Below, one piece after another: positions 21,120-32,789 of a stretch of 64,000 bases of DNA. The DNA comes from Adiantum capillus-veneris. Taxonomy: Eukaryota; Streptophyta; Polypodiopsida; Polypodiales; Pteridaceae. The notes under the pieces are model-generated. The model saw only the letters and a program-made list of their open reading frames with translations. It ran no database searches and was not told where the DNA came from. The translations under genes were made by a program, and so were the position numbers. Numbering within the stretch: position 1 is the first letter of the stretch; every line of letters starts with the position of its first letter. Where the stretch lies: assembly GCA_014529385.2 (NCBI GenBank), contig CM043948.1, forward strand, positions 78,478,291-78,542,290. Reading direction: 5' to 3'.

Positions 21120-22760
21120 TTGCCTTAACACTTTCTGTCTTGCCAGTGGATCAATCATCAACTATGAAAAAACAAACTACAAAGGTTCCAAGGGGCCTTG
21201 TCCAAACATCATGAGTGAAGCAGGATGTAAACCGCTTAAATATGGGCTCATTTTTAGATTACTTGGAATTCCTATGGGCTTTAAGGTATCTCTCAACTAG
21301 AGATGGGAGTGGGTGCTGGAGAAATATAGGAAAAAGATTTACTTGTGGAAGAATCATAAGCCCACTTTATCTTCAAGGGTCTTTGTACTTAACCATTATA
21401 TGTTGTCTTCTTTGGTATTTCTCTTATCCTGTTGGTCTCCTGCTCAATACCAATTCTCCCTTTCAAGGACATTCCTTTGGGATAGAACTCCAAAAGTTTC
21501 TTGGTAGGTATGCTGCAGTCCTAAAGGTCAAGGTGGTCTGGGAATCTTGGATGTTCAAAAGCTTTTTAATAAGCTAGCAAGCAAATGGATAAAGAGGGCA
21601 AAAGATTCTAAATATTTTTGGGCAATTCTTCTCAAAAGAAATACTCAGTCATTTTACATTCAAGGATACAGAGCTTGCACTGGTTTATCTTTCCAAGGAT
21701 TGCTAACTTCTAATGTGGATTTCGTCCCTAGAGGTTCTGTTATTTCTTACAGGTTCTGGAAAGCATGGAAGTTGCTAAAACAAAAATGGAATTCTCGAGC
21801 TAGCTGGCTCTGCTAAATTCAATTCTGCTTGCAGGAATCAATTTGGTTTGGCAAAGCTGATGTAAAAGGAAATCCTACTCTAACCAGAAAAGCTCATAAT
21901 TGCTACACATTTCTCAAGCTAGTACTTAGCTTGTCCTTTCAAGATGTGCCAGTTTCCAATCAAGGCTACAGGGTTGCTTTAAGGGCCGCTCAGATATGTG
22001 TTCACATTTACCAGAATTTTGATCCTCAACAGACAATGAATTCCAGTCTAGTTAAAAACCTTAACTTCATATGGGCTTTAACATGGTCTAAAAGCAATCT
22101 GTTATAGTTTCAAATGCATTTGGGCATACCCCCTCAACATTATGCACAGTTGTTTGATGTGGCTGATAGTTCATCAAGGCCTCTAGACAGGTCACCTAAA
22201 GCAAAAAAGCCAGGAATTGCTGATGGCATTTTTCCCAGATGCAAGGAAGTTGAAGAATCTTTAATCACATGCTCATTCATTGTAAATACAACTCCCACTT
22301 TGTTTTTCAGCTACAAAATGTTTTTAGGGCTGAAAGGGACAAACTCGATTGGAGATCCATTTTCCTTGTGGAATGTACTTTCAGTGATGTTCCACTGTGG
22401 ACCTATATCAAAGGGTTCTTCCTACACCACATTTGGAAAGAATGGAATAATGCTAACTTTGGCCATTCATTCTCCTACTCTGATATCCCTCTAGCCTTTA
22501 GTTTCAAAGTTACTATGAAGGAGATTCTCAATCAGGTAAAAAAAGCTGCAGATGCCGAGGTTTCAACCTTTCAAAAACTTCTAAGATCGCAGAGATGGAA
22601 AAAGTTTTTCTTGCCCATTATGATCACACTAGATTGTTTCTTATTTTTAACTACCTCAATGTATGAAATCAGTTAGTGCGGATTCCCCTTTCCATCCCAA
22701 GGGCCTTTTTGTATTTCTTTCCTTTTATTAATTCAGTTCGTTTATTAAAAAAGAAGAAGG
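21120..22760 (+). pseudogene. L1-type LINE, 3' half, decayed (copy 2)
   Basis: Across shifting frames the plus strand reads the C-terminal part of a plant L1 reverse transcriptase: FCLASGSIINYEKT (21130), RLLGIPMGF (21260), EKYRKKIYLWKN...LSSRVFVLN (21320-21390), GGLGILDVQKLFNKLASKW (21535-21590), and the zinc-finger region PRCKEVEES...C (22235). The 3' end (TTTTATTAATTCAGTTCG, then TTTATTAAAAAAG, near 22722-22757) looks like a plant LINE tail. Many stops and frameshifts show it is inactive, and the catalytic YADD part is missing. It interrupts the right arm of the inverted duplication. Confidence 0.8.
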
Positions 22761-22890
22761 AAGAACTCGGACTAGTGGAATCGGACAATTCTTGCCGTTA
22801 TGACCGCAACACAATAGTGATATATACGGGATCATTGGGTATGGCTCGCCTCTATTTGGAGCTATGTAGCCTTTTCATGGATTGTGCGAT

Positions 22891-22920
22891 CCCTCAAGGC
22901 TCGGTGCCGAGCCTTGAGGG
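22891..22920. repeat. Perfect GC-rich palindrome, 14-bp arms with 2-nt loop
   Basis: CCCTCAAGGCTCGG, then TG, then the exact reverse complement. It lies between the LINE tail and the cysteine-rich gene 2 upstream region. No U-tract or known terminator context follows. Confidence 0.95.
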
Positions 22921-23307
22921 CGCTTTGTAGTATGTACATTTATTATGTACAAATGTGAGTCTGGGAAAAGAAAAGGGTATAATCAGTTTGTCAAAACTTG
23001 GTCAAAAAGAGTCGAGAGCCGTGCAAGCTTCAAAACTTACTGGCGCATTAAACGTGTTGTAATCGACGCATTGCTGTGGACATTAATACTTTATGAAGAG
23101 AAAGTGCGCCACCCACTCTCTCTTAGTAAATTTGGCCGCCGCGACGATGCTTGAAGCGTCTCGCATGAGCACCTGGTATCTGTGGACAGTGGCCAGGAGG
23201 CGGGCAATTCCAAGCCACGGCGCACACAGGTCAATACGAAGCCTGCTGCTGAGACCCCCACTAAACAAAGTCTACAGATCTTATTGGATGCAGCTGCGCC
23301 GGACATG

Positions 23308-23314
23308 TATAAAA
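23308..23314 (+). promoter_or_regulatory. TATA box of cysteine-rich gene 2
   Basis: TATAAAATCCCC lies 88 bp upstream of the ATG. A conserved CAGCCAAGACT follows, also present at copy 1. Confidence 0.72.
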
Positions 23315-23395
23315 TCCCCTTCAGCCAAGACTGCGATCACTGGATGCCTTAAAGACAAGAGCTTCTAGCTTTACATTCCTCAATATACTTCTATC

Positions 23396-23752
23396 ATGGC
23401 ATCTGTCCCGCTAGCTGCCTTCGCCAAGCTCATGACGATGCTCCTTCTAGTGGCACTAGCTATGGCTGCCCATTCTGTGACCGCAAGCGCCGGGGCTCCT
23501 GCGGAGCGTGTAACGGCTGCAAAGAGAAGCAGCAGCCAGCTGAGGCCTGACTTCGTGGGAACCATCGACGAGCAGAGCCAGGTGGCCACGTCGTCGCTTA
23601 GCCTGCAGGCGCACATGGAGACTCACGGAGAGGGCGACGTATTCGCGGCCAGCAAGTTTGCGTGCCCCTGCTCCAACCAGTTCTGCAGTGCCAGCCGCTG
23701 GCGCTTCTGCTCCTGCAACGTCCGCGTCTGCTCTTGCTCCTGCCACAACTAA
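23396..23752 (+). CDS. Secreted cysteine-rich peptide precursor, copy 2 (118 aa)
   Basis: An intact intronless frame follows a conserved TATA box. The signal peptide (MASVPLAAFAKLM, LLLVALAMAA) probably ends near residue 32 (after VTASA), the pro-region contains RPDFVGTIDEQSQV, and the C-terminal domain from SKFAC has eight cysteines in the same C-X-C-X4-C-X7-C-X-C-X4-C-X-C-X-C pattern as copy 1. GC content is well above the neighbouring transposon DNA, as expected for a retained gene. Most of the 16 changes from copy 1 are conservative, and none touch cysteines. It is probably secreted to the apoplast or vacuole. Function is unknown: metal binding through CXC pairs and disulfide-stabilised defence or signalling peptides are both possible. 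Confidence 0.82.
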   Translation: MASVPLAAFAKLMTMLLLVALAMAAHSVTASAGAPAERVTAAKRSSSQLRPDFVGTIDEQSQVATSSLSLQAHMETHGEGDVFAASKFACPCSNQFCSASRWRFCSCNVRVCSCSCHN

Positions 23753-23873
23753 ATGCTTCTAAACTGGCTGCCCCTTAATGGAATAAGCGGGTTGCCCGTT
23801 AACGATGGGCCACCCCCCGTTATGTGCCACATATATAATGTATAATGCAATGCAATGCTTTAACTACGTAACC

Positions 23874-23875
23874 CC

Positions 23876-23912
<37 letters not shown>

Positions 23913-23923
23913 TACACACACAC
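23874..23923. repeat. (CT)n(CA)n microsatellite
   Basis: It lies at the outer edge of the right inverted arm, mirroring the GT/GA microsatellite at 9616-9681. Confidence 0.9.
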
Positions 23924-24059
23924 AGTTTCTTGATATTTTACGTTACATGTCCAAGCACCACACACACCACAATATAGAATCTAGATGCTCAATTTTTAAC
24001 CTTGAAACTTAAGGTCCAATGATTTACAAGGGGGACTTTCGAGTTCCATTCAAAAATCA

Positions 24060-24205
24060 TAGGGAAAATTACCCTCTAATTTGTGGAAATTCCCGAAATA
24101 CCCCTCAAATTTCAAAAATTCCCAAAACACCCCCAATATTTTGTCATAAATTCCCAAAATGCCCTTCAAATTTTCCAAAATTCCCAAAATACCCCTGGTT
24201 GTGAA
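24060..24205. repeat. Imperfect tandem repeat
   Basis: About four units of roughly 30-35 bp built on AAATTCCCAAAATACCCCTC and close variants. It is noncoding. Confidence 0.75.
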
Positions 24206-24426
24206 ACTAAATTTCTCCAAAGATTAAAAAAATTTGTAGCTTTTCATAAGAAGACTCGTTGCTTATCAATATAAGATGCTAAATTCAGAATTTGAGTCGA
24301 TTATGTAGGCTTTGGAGATGAATTAGAGGGGTATTTTGGTAATTTTCCCAAAATCTTTGAGCACTCATTCCAATGATTTACAATGGGAACTTCCGAGTTC
24401 CGTGAGCACTCGTTCATCCTTGAGAT

Positions 24427-24428
24427 GT

Positions 24429-24492
<64 letters not shown>
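24427..24492. repeat. (GT)n(GA)n microsatellite
   Basis: A long uninterrupted GT run followed by a GA run. Confidence 0.95.
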
Positions 24493-24495
<3 letters not shown>

Positions 24496-25289
24496 ATCAC
24501 TTGGAACGTTTCTTTTTTATTTGCAAATGATGAGACTCCTCACTCTATCTCCTCCAACCTTTTTGGCTGTCCATATTTTTGAACAAATTTTCACCTTTCA
24601 TCTTCTCCACACCCTTGACTTTCCACATCTTGAAGTACATTCATTTTCCATACTAGATCTCAGATTTCCTACAAAGGTTTGTAACCTTTTGTCACTCCCT
24701 TTCAAAGAAATCTTCCATTTAACATGAATTAGGGGCACCTAGTCTCAATACATGGCATCCTTGTTTGCCTTCTTAGAGCTACCATTACTATGACTTCCAT
24801 CTGAGAACCAACTATAGCCACATCATCACATATTTTTCTCAAAACACATACATACACATTCGAGGTTATTCCTCTATTATTATCTCAGCTTTGCCTTGTA
24901 GTCATCGTCAAGGACCGAGATCTATCGTTTTCGACTCATCCATGACACAAGCTTTGCTGCAACATTTTTCTCTCTACCTTTTGCCACCTAAGAATCTTTC
25001 CTACATTCTGTATATTTTGTCAATGTTAAGCTTAAACTTCCAATGTGCCAATTATTTGCGAAGTATTCCCCACCAGTATTGGACCACTCTCAATTTACTG
25101 CATTTGCTTCTTTGTTTGATTAGATCTAAATCATGGCCTCTCTTGGTTTGTTATACACATTTGGCGATCATGTTGTGTTTACAGCTTTGTTAGGGTTTGG
25201 TCCGAATTCTCTCAGTGTCAGCATTGCTGCGGGTATCTATGTTTCATTAACTGATTATGTATGTCAGAGCGACCAAGAAGGGTATCTAG
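24493..25289. other. Unassigned region left of element 0
   Basis: The sequence is AT-rich without a convincing ORF. It could contain the 5' LTR or leader of element 0, but no second LTR copy is present to prove it. Confidence 0.35.
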
Positions 25290-28230
25290 GGTCTATTACA
25301 CAAGGGATTAGACCCAAGCAAGAAATATTGATCCCTTCCATCATGAAGATACAATAGAGGAGGAAGTAGAAGTGGATCATGTCTTTGAAGTGCAACCCAG
25401 GAGTCAAATAGGGGAGAGTTTAGGAGCGTCAGTAGGACGACAGGTGGGCCAATTTTTTGGGGCTCTACTCTTGACAGCAAGAGCTGCAAGAATTAGAAGA
25501 AGACTTCACTTTGACCCACTACAGGTATCTACCAGGCAAAGACCTAGCAGAGCACCTCAACCTCCCCTTATGGCTCAACAACCTTCTATATTGGTGGAAG
25601 ATTATGCTCAAAAATTCATAATTTTGGTGGAGAGATTACAGGGTAATGGGAGACCCACAGACGAGATGTTAGCAGGTTGTTTCTTGAAAGGTGTAAGAAA
25701 GGGATTGAAGAATATTGTGGCCAGAACAGAAACTGTAGGTGGCTTCAACAATTTGGTCACAACTACAGCAAGGGTTGAAAAAAGACTTGGTATGACCAGG
25801 TCAAAATCTAGGAGCAAGCATAGCTCTGAATCAGAAGCAGAGTTAGATGCTGACTCTAGAACTGATGAAGATAGTGATTCCGGGGTATCCTCTGATAGTG
25901 AGGCTGAATGCAGTAAAGGAAAACAGAAGAAGAAGAAGAAGCAAAGTGGTAAGAAGAAACAGGATAAAAAAGACAAAGAAGAAGATTTCATTATAATTAG
26001 TCAGTTGAAGAAAATCGGATATTCTATTGTAGCTCCAAAAAAAAAAGCAGTACTGTCAAATTTGTGAAAGGGAAGGGCATAGCACATCCCAGTGTTGGTA
26101 TAACCTTAATAATAGGAGTAGATCAACTCCACAAGCAGAGAGAGGGAAAAATGATGTTGAAACTAATCACATAGCTCCATTTAGAGGGAGGCCACCATTT
26201 CAGAGACCTCCAAGACCACCTTGGAGAAATCAGATATAATCAAAGAAGACCACCAGTCATCATGCCATGTGTGTATTGTTTAGCGCCAGATCATTGGGTT
26301 GGTCTGAATTATGTTTTGTGGGTCAATCATAGAGAGTAGAGAGGGATGCCATTTGACGTTATGTTTTGAAAGGTGTAGACAATTCAGAATGTGCCTTAAT
26401 CCTTTTTAGAGTTTCATTGCTATCAAAAGTGGAGTACTTTTAGGTCATGTGGTTTCTCATGAAGGGATGTCCATTGATGAGAAGAATATTGAAGTGATTA
26501 AAAGAGAAAAAACCCAAAAGAATGTGAAGGAAGTTAGCAGGCTTGTTGGTCAGGTGAAATGGCATGCTAGATATGTCAGATATTTGGCAAATTTTTTTTT
26601 ACATCTTAATCATCTAACAAATAAGAGTGTACCTTTAATATGGGCTGAACCTTAGTAGAGATTTTTTTAGATGTTAAAAAAGATGTTGTCAGTAGCACCA
26701 ATATTACAACCTCCAGATTGTTCATTACTTTTCCATGTATTTGTTGATGCATCCGATATGGCTATTGGTGTTTTCCTCATGGAGGAAAGAGTCAGAGAAT
26801 GGTTCAGATGACTTGTTTACTATGCTAGTAGGGTGTTAACATCAGTTGAAAGGAACTATGTTGTGAGAGAAAGAGAAGATCTTGGCATGGTATATGATTT
26901 AACCAAATTCAAACATTATTTGCTAAGCAACAGAGTTATTTTTCATGTGGATCATCAGGCATTGCTTTACCTGATTAAGAAGCCATTGTCAACTGGAAGA
27001 TTAGCTAGATGGATGTTATTGTTAGAGGAATTTGACTTTGTGATTATTTGAGTAGAATTGATACTGGTGAATAACCAACAGGTGTTCAAGATGACCTACC
27101 TGATGTTGATTTGTTTGAAGTTCATAATACAGTCTCTGAATCATGGTATGATCAGATGTTAACATTTTGATAAATGGTACAATACCATTTTTTGTGATAG
27201 CAAGAGCATTATATAGGAAAGGGATTGATCAAGTCCTTAGAAGTTGTGTTCCAGATTTTGAAAAAAGGCTATTTTGCAAGAAGCTCATTCAGGAACAACT
27301 GGAGGACATTTTTCATGTGATATAACATGTAAGAAAGTGTTGCAACCTAGATTGTGGTGGCTTACTATATTGAAGGATGCCCATGAGCATGCTAGAACCT
27401 GTGTGACTTGTCAAAGGTTGGGTCAGCCAAATTCTGGGGACAAAATGTCTGATCATTCTATATTACCTATAGAACCTTTTCAGAAGTGGGGAATGGACTT
27501 TGTTGGACTTGTCAAGCCCACTACTAGTAAAGGATGTAAGTACATTCTGGTGGCTATAGATTATTGTACCAAGTGGGTTGAAGCTGTTGCTCTCAAAGAC
27601 AATAAAGCTTAAAGTGTAGCCAGATTTCTCTATCATAACATCATGACTAGGTTTGGATGTCCTATGGAGTTGGTGAGTGATAGAGGGAACCATTTTCTAA
27701 ATAAGGTGATTGCTGAACTAATGAAAACTCATATTATTATGCACAAAAAGTCCACAGCTTACCATCCTCAAGCTAATGGACAGCTTTCAAGGTCACCATA
27801 GGTATGACTCCATTCAAATTGGTGTATGGTCTAGAAGTTGTGGTCCCTGCGTAATTTGTGGTTCCAAGCCCTAGAGTAACTGAAGAAAAAATGATTCTCA
27901 AATTGTTAGTCAGGTACAAGAGCAGATATTTGATGCAGTTAGAAAAGGGCAGGTTGATAAGGTCATATATATCTGAGGTCATTCAGATAAGGAGGAAAGA
28001 TTGGGTGAGTATGTTTAAAGTTTTCTAGGTTGGAGATTGGATAATGTTGTATAACTCAAGATTAGGGCCATATCCAGGCAAGTTAACTTTGAGATATATT
28101 GGTCCATATAATATTTTCTAGGATTTGGGACAGGGAACATTGAGTTGCTGATGTTTTTGGTACCAGAGTTGAGAAACATGTTAATGGTTTCAGATTAGAG
28201 AAATTCCAAGGGAAACCACCCCATTTGTAA
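25290..28230 (+). pseudogene. Element 0: decayed, internally deleted Ty3/gypsy gag-pol
   Basis: Gag core at 25549-26040 (EDYAQKFIILVERLQ), a basic Lys-rich stretch, then a zinc knuckle in another frame near 26049 (CQICEREGHSTSQC) after a poly-A frameshift. Protease and most of the RT are deleted. RT thumb follows (GVLLGHVVSHEGMSI at 26430), RNase H (FVDASDMAIG at 26737, VDHQALLYL), integrase HHCC ([10 protein letters not shown]...CVTC) and the first two catalytic Asp ([12 protein letters not shown]). A deletion after PQANGQ removes the catalytic Glu. The C-terminal NGFRLEKFQGKPP ends near 28230. It has a single RNase H, so it is not of the A/B type. Confidence 0.75.
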
Positions 28231-30121
28231 TCGCCTTTAGTTGGATTGGTTCAACCAAAGTGTCAGCAGCTATGAGGAGGACGAAGCTTCGGGAGAAGAA
28301 GAGGTGGTTGCAGAGACTCCTCTCAGCACAACAAAACTGCAACCATCCCTAATGGATCTGTTTTTATGGATTTTAAGGTAATGATAGCCATTTTTCGGCT
28401 TTCCATAATTGCCATAGTAAGCTACCTCACCCTATCAAATCACTCAAACATTTTGGCTATCCCTACCATTTCACTCTATATAGGTGTGTGTGAGTTAGGG
28501 GACTTTTCCCATATCTTCTTAAAAACCCTTAATTAGCTAGTCACTGGGCTAGTTGAGCCAAAAAATAAAAAAATAATAATAAAAATATAAGTATATTATG
28601 GCCCATTTGTGTGTAAATATTTCATTCTATATAAGGCCTAAATAAAAGGATTTTTCATAATGATTTTGTTATTTATTTAAATATTTCTACCTATAGTGTG
28701 TTATTTATTCTATGTACATTGACTCACCATTACCATAATTTTTCTTACCATTTTGCATAATCTTTATTCCATATAAAAATAATTTCATGCAAGCTTCTCT
28801 TATTTTTGGTGTAACTCCATCCCAACAAAAATCCAAAAAAACTAGTTTTATTTATGTGTATATTTTTTCACTATTGTGATTTTTCCTTCCTACATCTATT
28901 CTCTTTTACTCTCATAAATTAGAACACCAAAAATATTCATCTTTTTATGGTAGACTTATAATGAGAGAGATTTATTTTGACCCCTTTATATTTTTTCCAC
29001 CTATATTATTTATATTTGACATGTACATATTTTTTTAGACTCCTCAATATTTGATTTTCTTAGTTTTACTATTCACTTATATCATGATCTCAACAATATC
29101 TTCAATTATAGACCTACCAAATAAGGTCAAGGGTATGTGGCATGCATGCATGCACCATGGGGAGCTCACTCTTGGAGGTATTCAAAAGAATCATCCAAAG
29201 AAGGACCTCACAAGGACCTTGTGCATTGGAAAAAACACTCGGTTTTGCTGAATTTTTAAAGACCACATGCTCCCCGAATTTGAAAAGGTGATACAAACAA
29301 AATTTTTAGCTCATGAGCTGAAATTTCACCTCAAATTTTCTCATATGTTTTTGAGCTACGAGCTGTGAGCTATAATTTTATTGGTGGACCCCAGTTTGCC
29401 CATGCTATGCAGCCACACTCCTTCTTCCACTTTATCATTTTCCTCTTTCACACACACTCCTCCCTCTCCTTCCCACTCCCAATCCTGAAACTCCCATGTC
29501 CTAATTCACCCTCTTCACCTGAGCCACTTCTCTCACACCTCCATAGCCTTCATCCTCCATTTCTACACCCTATGTGTCCCCCTTTCTCTCTACATATATG
29601 TCCATATTACCATACCCTCTTCAGCTTTGTAAAGAACTTCAAAAAATCAGCAAAAATCCAAGGTTAAACTCTGCAAATGAAGGCTTTTATCATGAATTTT
29701 CCAAGGTTTGAAGAGGTGATCGCCATGCTGACCGCTTCTTCTACCGGTGCTGTAAAGAGGTGAATGTCAACTTCTCCAAAGCTTCAACCTCTCTTTACAA
29801 GCTCATCCCTTCTCTAAATTTTTTCATTATATATCTCACCATTTGGTGAATGACTTTGTAAATATTTTGTAGTGATAATTACTAACTACTAACCACTAAC
29901 CTTATTGTAAAATGCACCCTCTACTAGAGTAGGCACTTCCAAATTATTCACTTAATCCTCTCTCCTTTCATCCTCAATAATTCTCTTCCCTTGAGCCCAC
30001 ATCCATGTGACTCAAAGGATAAGAGAGGCACACCCTCATTTTAAAAAAATAAAAATTTGCATAATCTTTTATTTCTTTAAATAAACTTGATTAGGCCTAA
30101 TCCTAATCAGGGCTTCTAAAA

Positions 30122-30130
30122 CCTATAAAT
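30122..30130 (+). promoter_or_regulatory. TATA box of element B 5' LTR
   Basis: CCTATAAATAGAGCCC. The 3' LTR has lost this box through a deletion of about 44 bp joining AGGCC to GCCCTT-like sequence near 44365. Confidence 0.7.
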
Positions 30131-30623
30131 AGAGCCCTTCTCTCCCTTGTCAACACATAACACACCAATCTTCAAGCCTAGTTGTGTAGAGTGTGTGCAT
30201 CGTGAGTGCTCTATTCCATCATTACACATAGGTGCATGGAGAAGCTTGAAGTTAGTTATGCAATCTAGAGGAGTGGACTGTATGCCATACTCTTCACCAC
30301 ACTTGTAGCCTACTCTTGTGCATAAATAAAATTTATATTTTGGGGTGCAATTGTATGTTGCAACTACGACTCTTCTCTCCAAATTGACTTGATAAGTTGG
30401 CTCATCAGGTGGTTGAAGGTATATTGTCCTTGAAGTTTGTTGTGCCATTTCATGCTTGGTGGTTTGAGGGCTTGTTGAATTGTTTTCCTAAAAGGTCAAT
30501 TGTAAGAGGGTGCTCGGTGAGAGGACTCCCGTGACCCTCAGACAATTTGTGTATTGGCAACAAGGTCAAGTTTTGTGTTGTCTCTCTATTTCTCATCAAG
30601 CTTTGTGTGCATCTAGTCTTTAA

Positions 30624-31941
30624 CACTAGAATGGTAACCTAACAGGACATAAAAGTGTCCTTTCAGGGTTTTGAGAAAAAATTCCAAAACCATAGTAGAT
30701 CCACTCATTTTGAAAAATCCTTTCATGAACTTATAGTCCAATAACTACTACATATGAAAAATATGAGAAACTTGTAACTTTTCTCATCCCTTGATCACTA
30801 CAAGCCTCCAAGGTTGATGGACAAGTGCATTTTGCCCAAAACAGCAATTTCTTGCGGTTGATTGCATATAAATAAGAGTGGGGATTTTTGTAGGACATGA
30901 GATAAAATGACCCGTTAACTTCAATGGGTTGGTTACCAAAACATATGGTTGCTTTTACCTCACTATTTTTTTTTGGGGAAAAAAAAAGGTACAAAAAGGT
31001 TGAATTTTTGCCACTCTGCGGACCTATCATCAAAGTTTCTATAGTCACGCTCAATATAGATACTATATACATGTTTTCTTAGTTCCCTTTGGACATTTGG
31101 ATTCAAAAGGAGCCATGGAGCGTGTCAAAAGGATAATGGATCTCTTACAATTGGAACCTTGAGGGCAATGATAAAGTGCTAAATACAGCAAACATGAAAA
31201 AACTGGGTTTAGCATTATGACCTCTAGAAACCCATAGAAACTACTCAATACCTAGCCAAGTTTGTAGTCTATGATTAGATATGGTTACTACCTACAAAAT
31301 ACACACAATTGGCCTAAGAAAATAGCAATATTGAGAAAGTTATACTTGCTACTCTAAAATGTGTCGTATTCTTCAACAATCAAAAAACTAAACCATCATC
31401 ATATACTATGCTATATAGCATATTAGGTCCCCCAAAACTCAAGGAAGATTAGCTTTATGTTATACATTACACTTACACAATCAAAATTGAATTTGGATAT
31501 CAAGAAAGCCACCAAAAAAATCATAAAAGTGCTCATTTTGGCCAAAAAACAGGATTATGCAATTCTTGTAAATTGGTCATAACTTTCAATTTTAACACTT
31601 AGCTCTCCCTACAAGTATCAAAACATGTTGAGAACTATGAAGTCCTAATTTGTAGCCATTTAAACCTCACAAACATGAAGTTTAGAGTGGTATAATTGCC
31701 AAAAATTGAAAAAGGCCAAAAACAGGACCTATTTTTTCACACAGTTTAGGTTCAAAAATGTTGTGCAAGAGTAAGGTTAAGGGTGAGATTGATACTCCAA
31801 AAAAAATGCTAAGTTTTTTCCAGCTCATAAGGCAACGTTGTGGATATATAGCACCTAGAAATTCATTTTCATACTCTTCAAATAATTCAAGCAAAATGGT
31901 CACTTAATAGGACATAAAAGTGTCATGTTACCATTCTAGTG
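30624..31941. mobile_element. piggyBac-like nonautonomous DNA element in 5' LTR of B (1318 bp)
   Basis: It has perfect 15-bp terminal inverted repeats CACTAGAATGGTAAC, flanked on both sides by TTAA (30620-30623 and 31942-31945), the target duplication typical of piggyBac. Just inside the ends lies a palindromic AGGACA...TGTCCT motif separated by an A/T spacer. No transposase coding sequence is visible, so it depends on a source elsewhere. The same element occupies the same site in the 3' LTR (44894-46232), so it inserted before element B transposed. Confidence 0.68.
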
Positions 31942-32252
31942 TTAAGGATAAGACTGAGTTGCTCAAGTTGATTTGTGCTCTTTACTTGTCTCTGGCATGG
32001 TGAATGTTTGTGTTTGGTGTGTGTGGCTATCTTGCATTCCCCTCTCTTTGTGCGTTTGAGTACAAGGAGATATCACGTGCGTCCTAGTTCGCATCTACAA
32101 CTAGGTGGTGCCCCCTTTTCTTCTTTGGTTTTTGGCTGTGGGTCGTTGTTGTCTCTGATTGTGCTTGCCCCAGCCCCAATTGAGCAGCACGGGAGCCTCA
32201 AAGGGTGTTTAGAGGCCGCTCTTCTTGTTGCCCGCCCCGGACCGCCTCAAAT

Positions 32253-32266
32253 TGGTGCCCCCACTC
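32253..32266 (+). other. Putative primer-binding site of element B
   Basis: TGGTGCCCCCACTC lies 3 bp after the LTR end. The tRNA is not identified. A similar TGGTGCCCCC at 32106 is an alternative that would shorten the LTR. Confidence 0.45.
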
Positions 32267-32323
32267 AGGAGGGCTTGTGTATTTTTGTGAAGGCTCAACC
32301 TTTAGCATAATCAAGTAGCTTGC

Positions 32324-32527
32324 ATGAATCACGAGAATTTGTATGATCCCTTCATTCCCATTGCAAGGCAAAAGGTACACATAATTGTTAGTACTAAGTT
32401 GCAATTTCAACGTGTAATTCGTAGAATTTTAGGTCCTCTTAGGTTGGCAGAGATAAACGCACCTTTTATTGTGCCTCTTATTAGGTACGACCTTAGTTTG
32501 GACGTCTATATTTTTGTTTTGTTTTAA
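32324..32527 (+). CDS. Small leader ORF 1 of element B (67 aa)
   Basis: A short frame between primer-binding site and gag, starting MNHENLYDPFIP. Its last ~52 residues align with the next small ORF at about 20 identical positions (for example the pattern LGPLRLAEI versus FGAQRVGEI, and SLDVYIFVLF versus SFDVNIFILL). No domain is recognised. Ogre-type Tat elements also carry an extra ORF before gag, but these are far shorter. Both ORFs are in the same reading frame. Confidence 0.5.
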   Translation: MNHENLYDPFIPIARQKVHIIVSTKLQFQRVIRRILGPLRLAEINAPFIVPLIRYDLSLDVYIFVLF

Positions 32528-32548
32528 GAATTAGGTCATGCATAGACC

Positions 32549-32767
32549 ATGGATCATGGTCCAAGAATAGAAGTTTTCCTCTTTCATTTCACTCCACACA
32601 TTAGAATAAACATTGCAATTAGTAGAAAAATCCATTTTCAACAACGTATGGTGTTCATGTTTGGTGCCCAAAGAGTAGGAGAAATTCTTGCATCACCAAA
32701 CCCTGTCATCCTGCCTCTTGTTGATTATCATAGGTCATTTGATGTGAATATTTTTATTTTGTTGTAG
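32549..32767 (+). CDS. Small leader ORF 2 of element B (72 aa), paralogue of ORF 1
   Basis: It starts at CCATGG with MDHGPRIEVFLF and ends in TAG 21 bp after FDVNIF. It is 21 bp downstream of ORF 1. Similarity to ORF 1 is clear in protein but weak in DNA, so the duplication is old and the reading frames seem to have been conserved. Function unknown; a short beta-strand-rich product is plausible from its composition. Confidence 0.5.
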   Translation: MDHGPRIEVFLFHFTPHIRINIAISRKIHFQQRMVFMFGAQRVGEILASPNPVILPLVDYHRSFDVNIFILL

Positions 32768-32789
32768 AATAGATTGATTTTTAGAAAAC

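Larger units (their letters stand above)
22960..23900 (+). repeat. Right arm of inverted duplication carrying cysteine-rich gene 2
   Basis: Reverse-complement homology to about 9700-11340 covers upstream sequence (CATTAAACGTGTTGTAATC at 23047), promoter, gene and the 3' flank with TATAATGTATAATGCAATGC. Confidence 0.78.
28382..32249 (+). repeat. 5' LTR of element B (about 3.87 kb)
   Basis: It starts TGATAGCC right after decayed element 0 sequence and ends CCTCA before the primer-binding site. It contains a TATA box (30122) and a TTAA-flanked DNA element (30624-31941). The 3' copy lacks about 450 bp corresponding to 28495-28947. The right end is set by the primer-binding site only, because the 3' copy is truncated. 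Confidence 0.72.
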
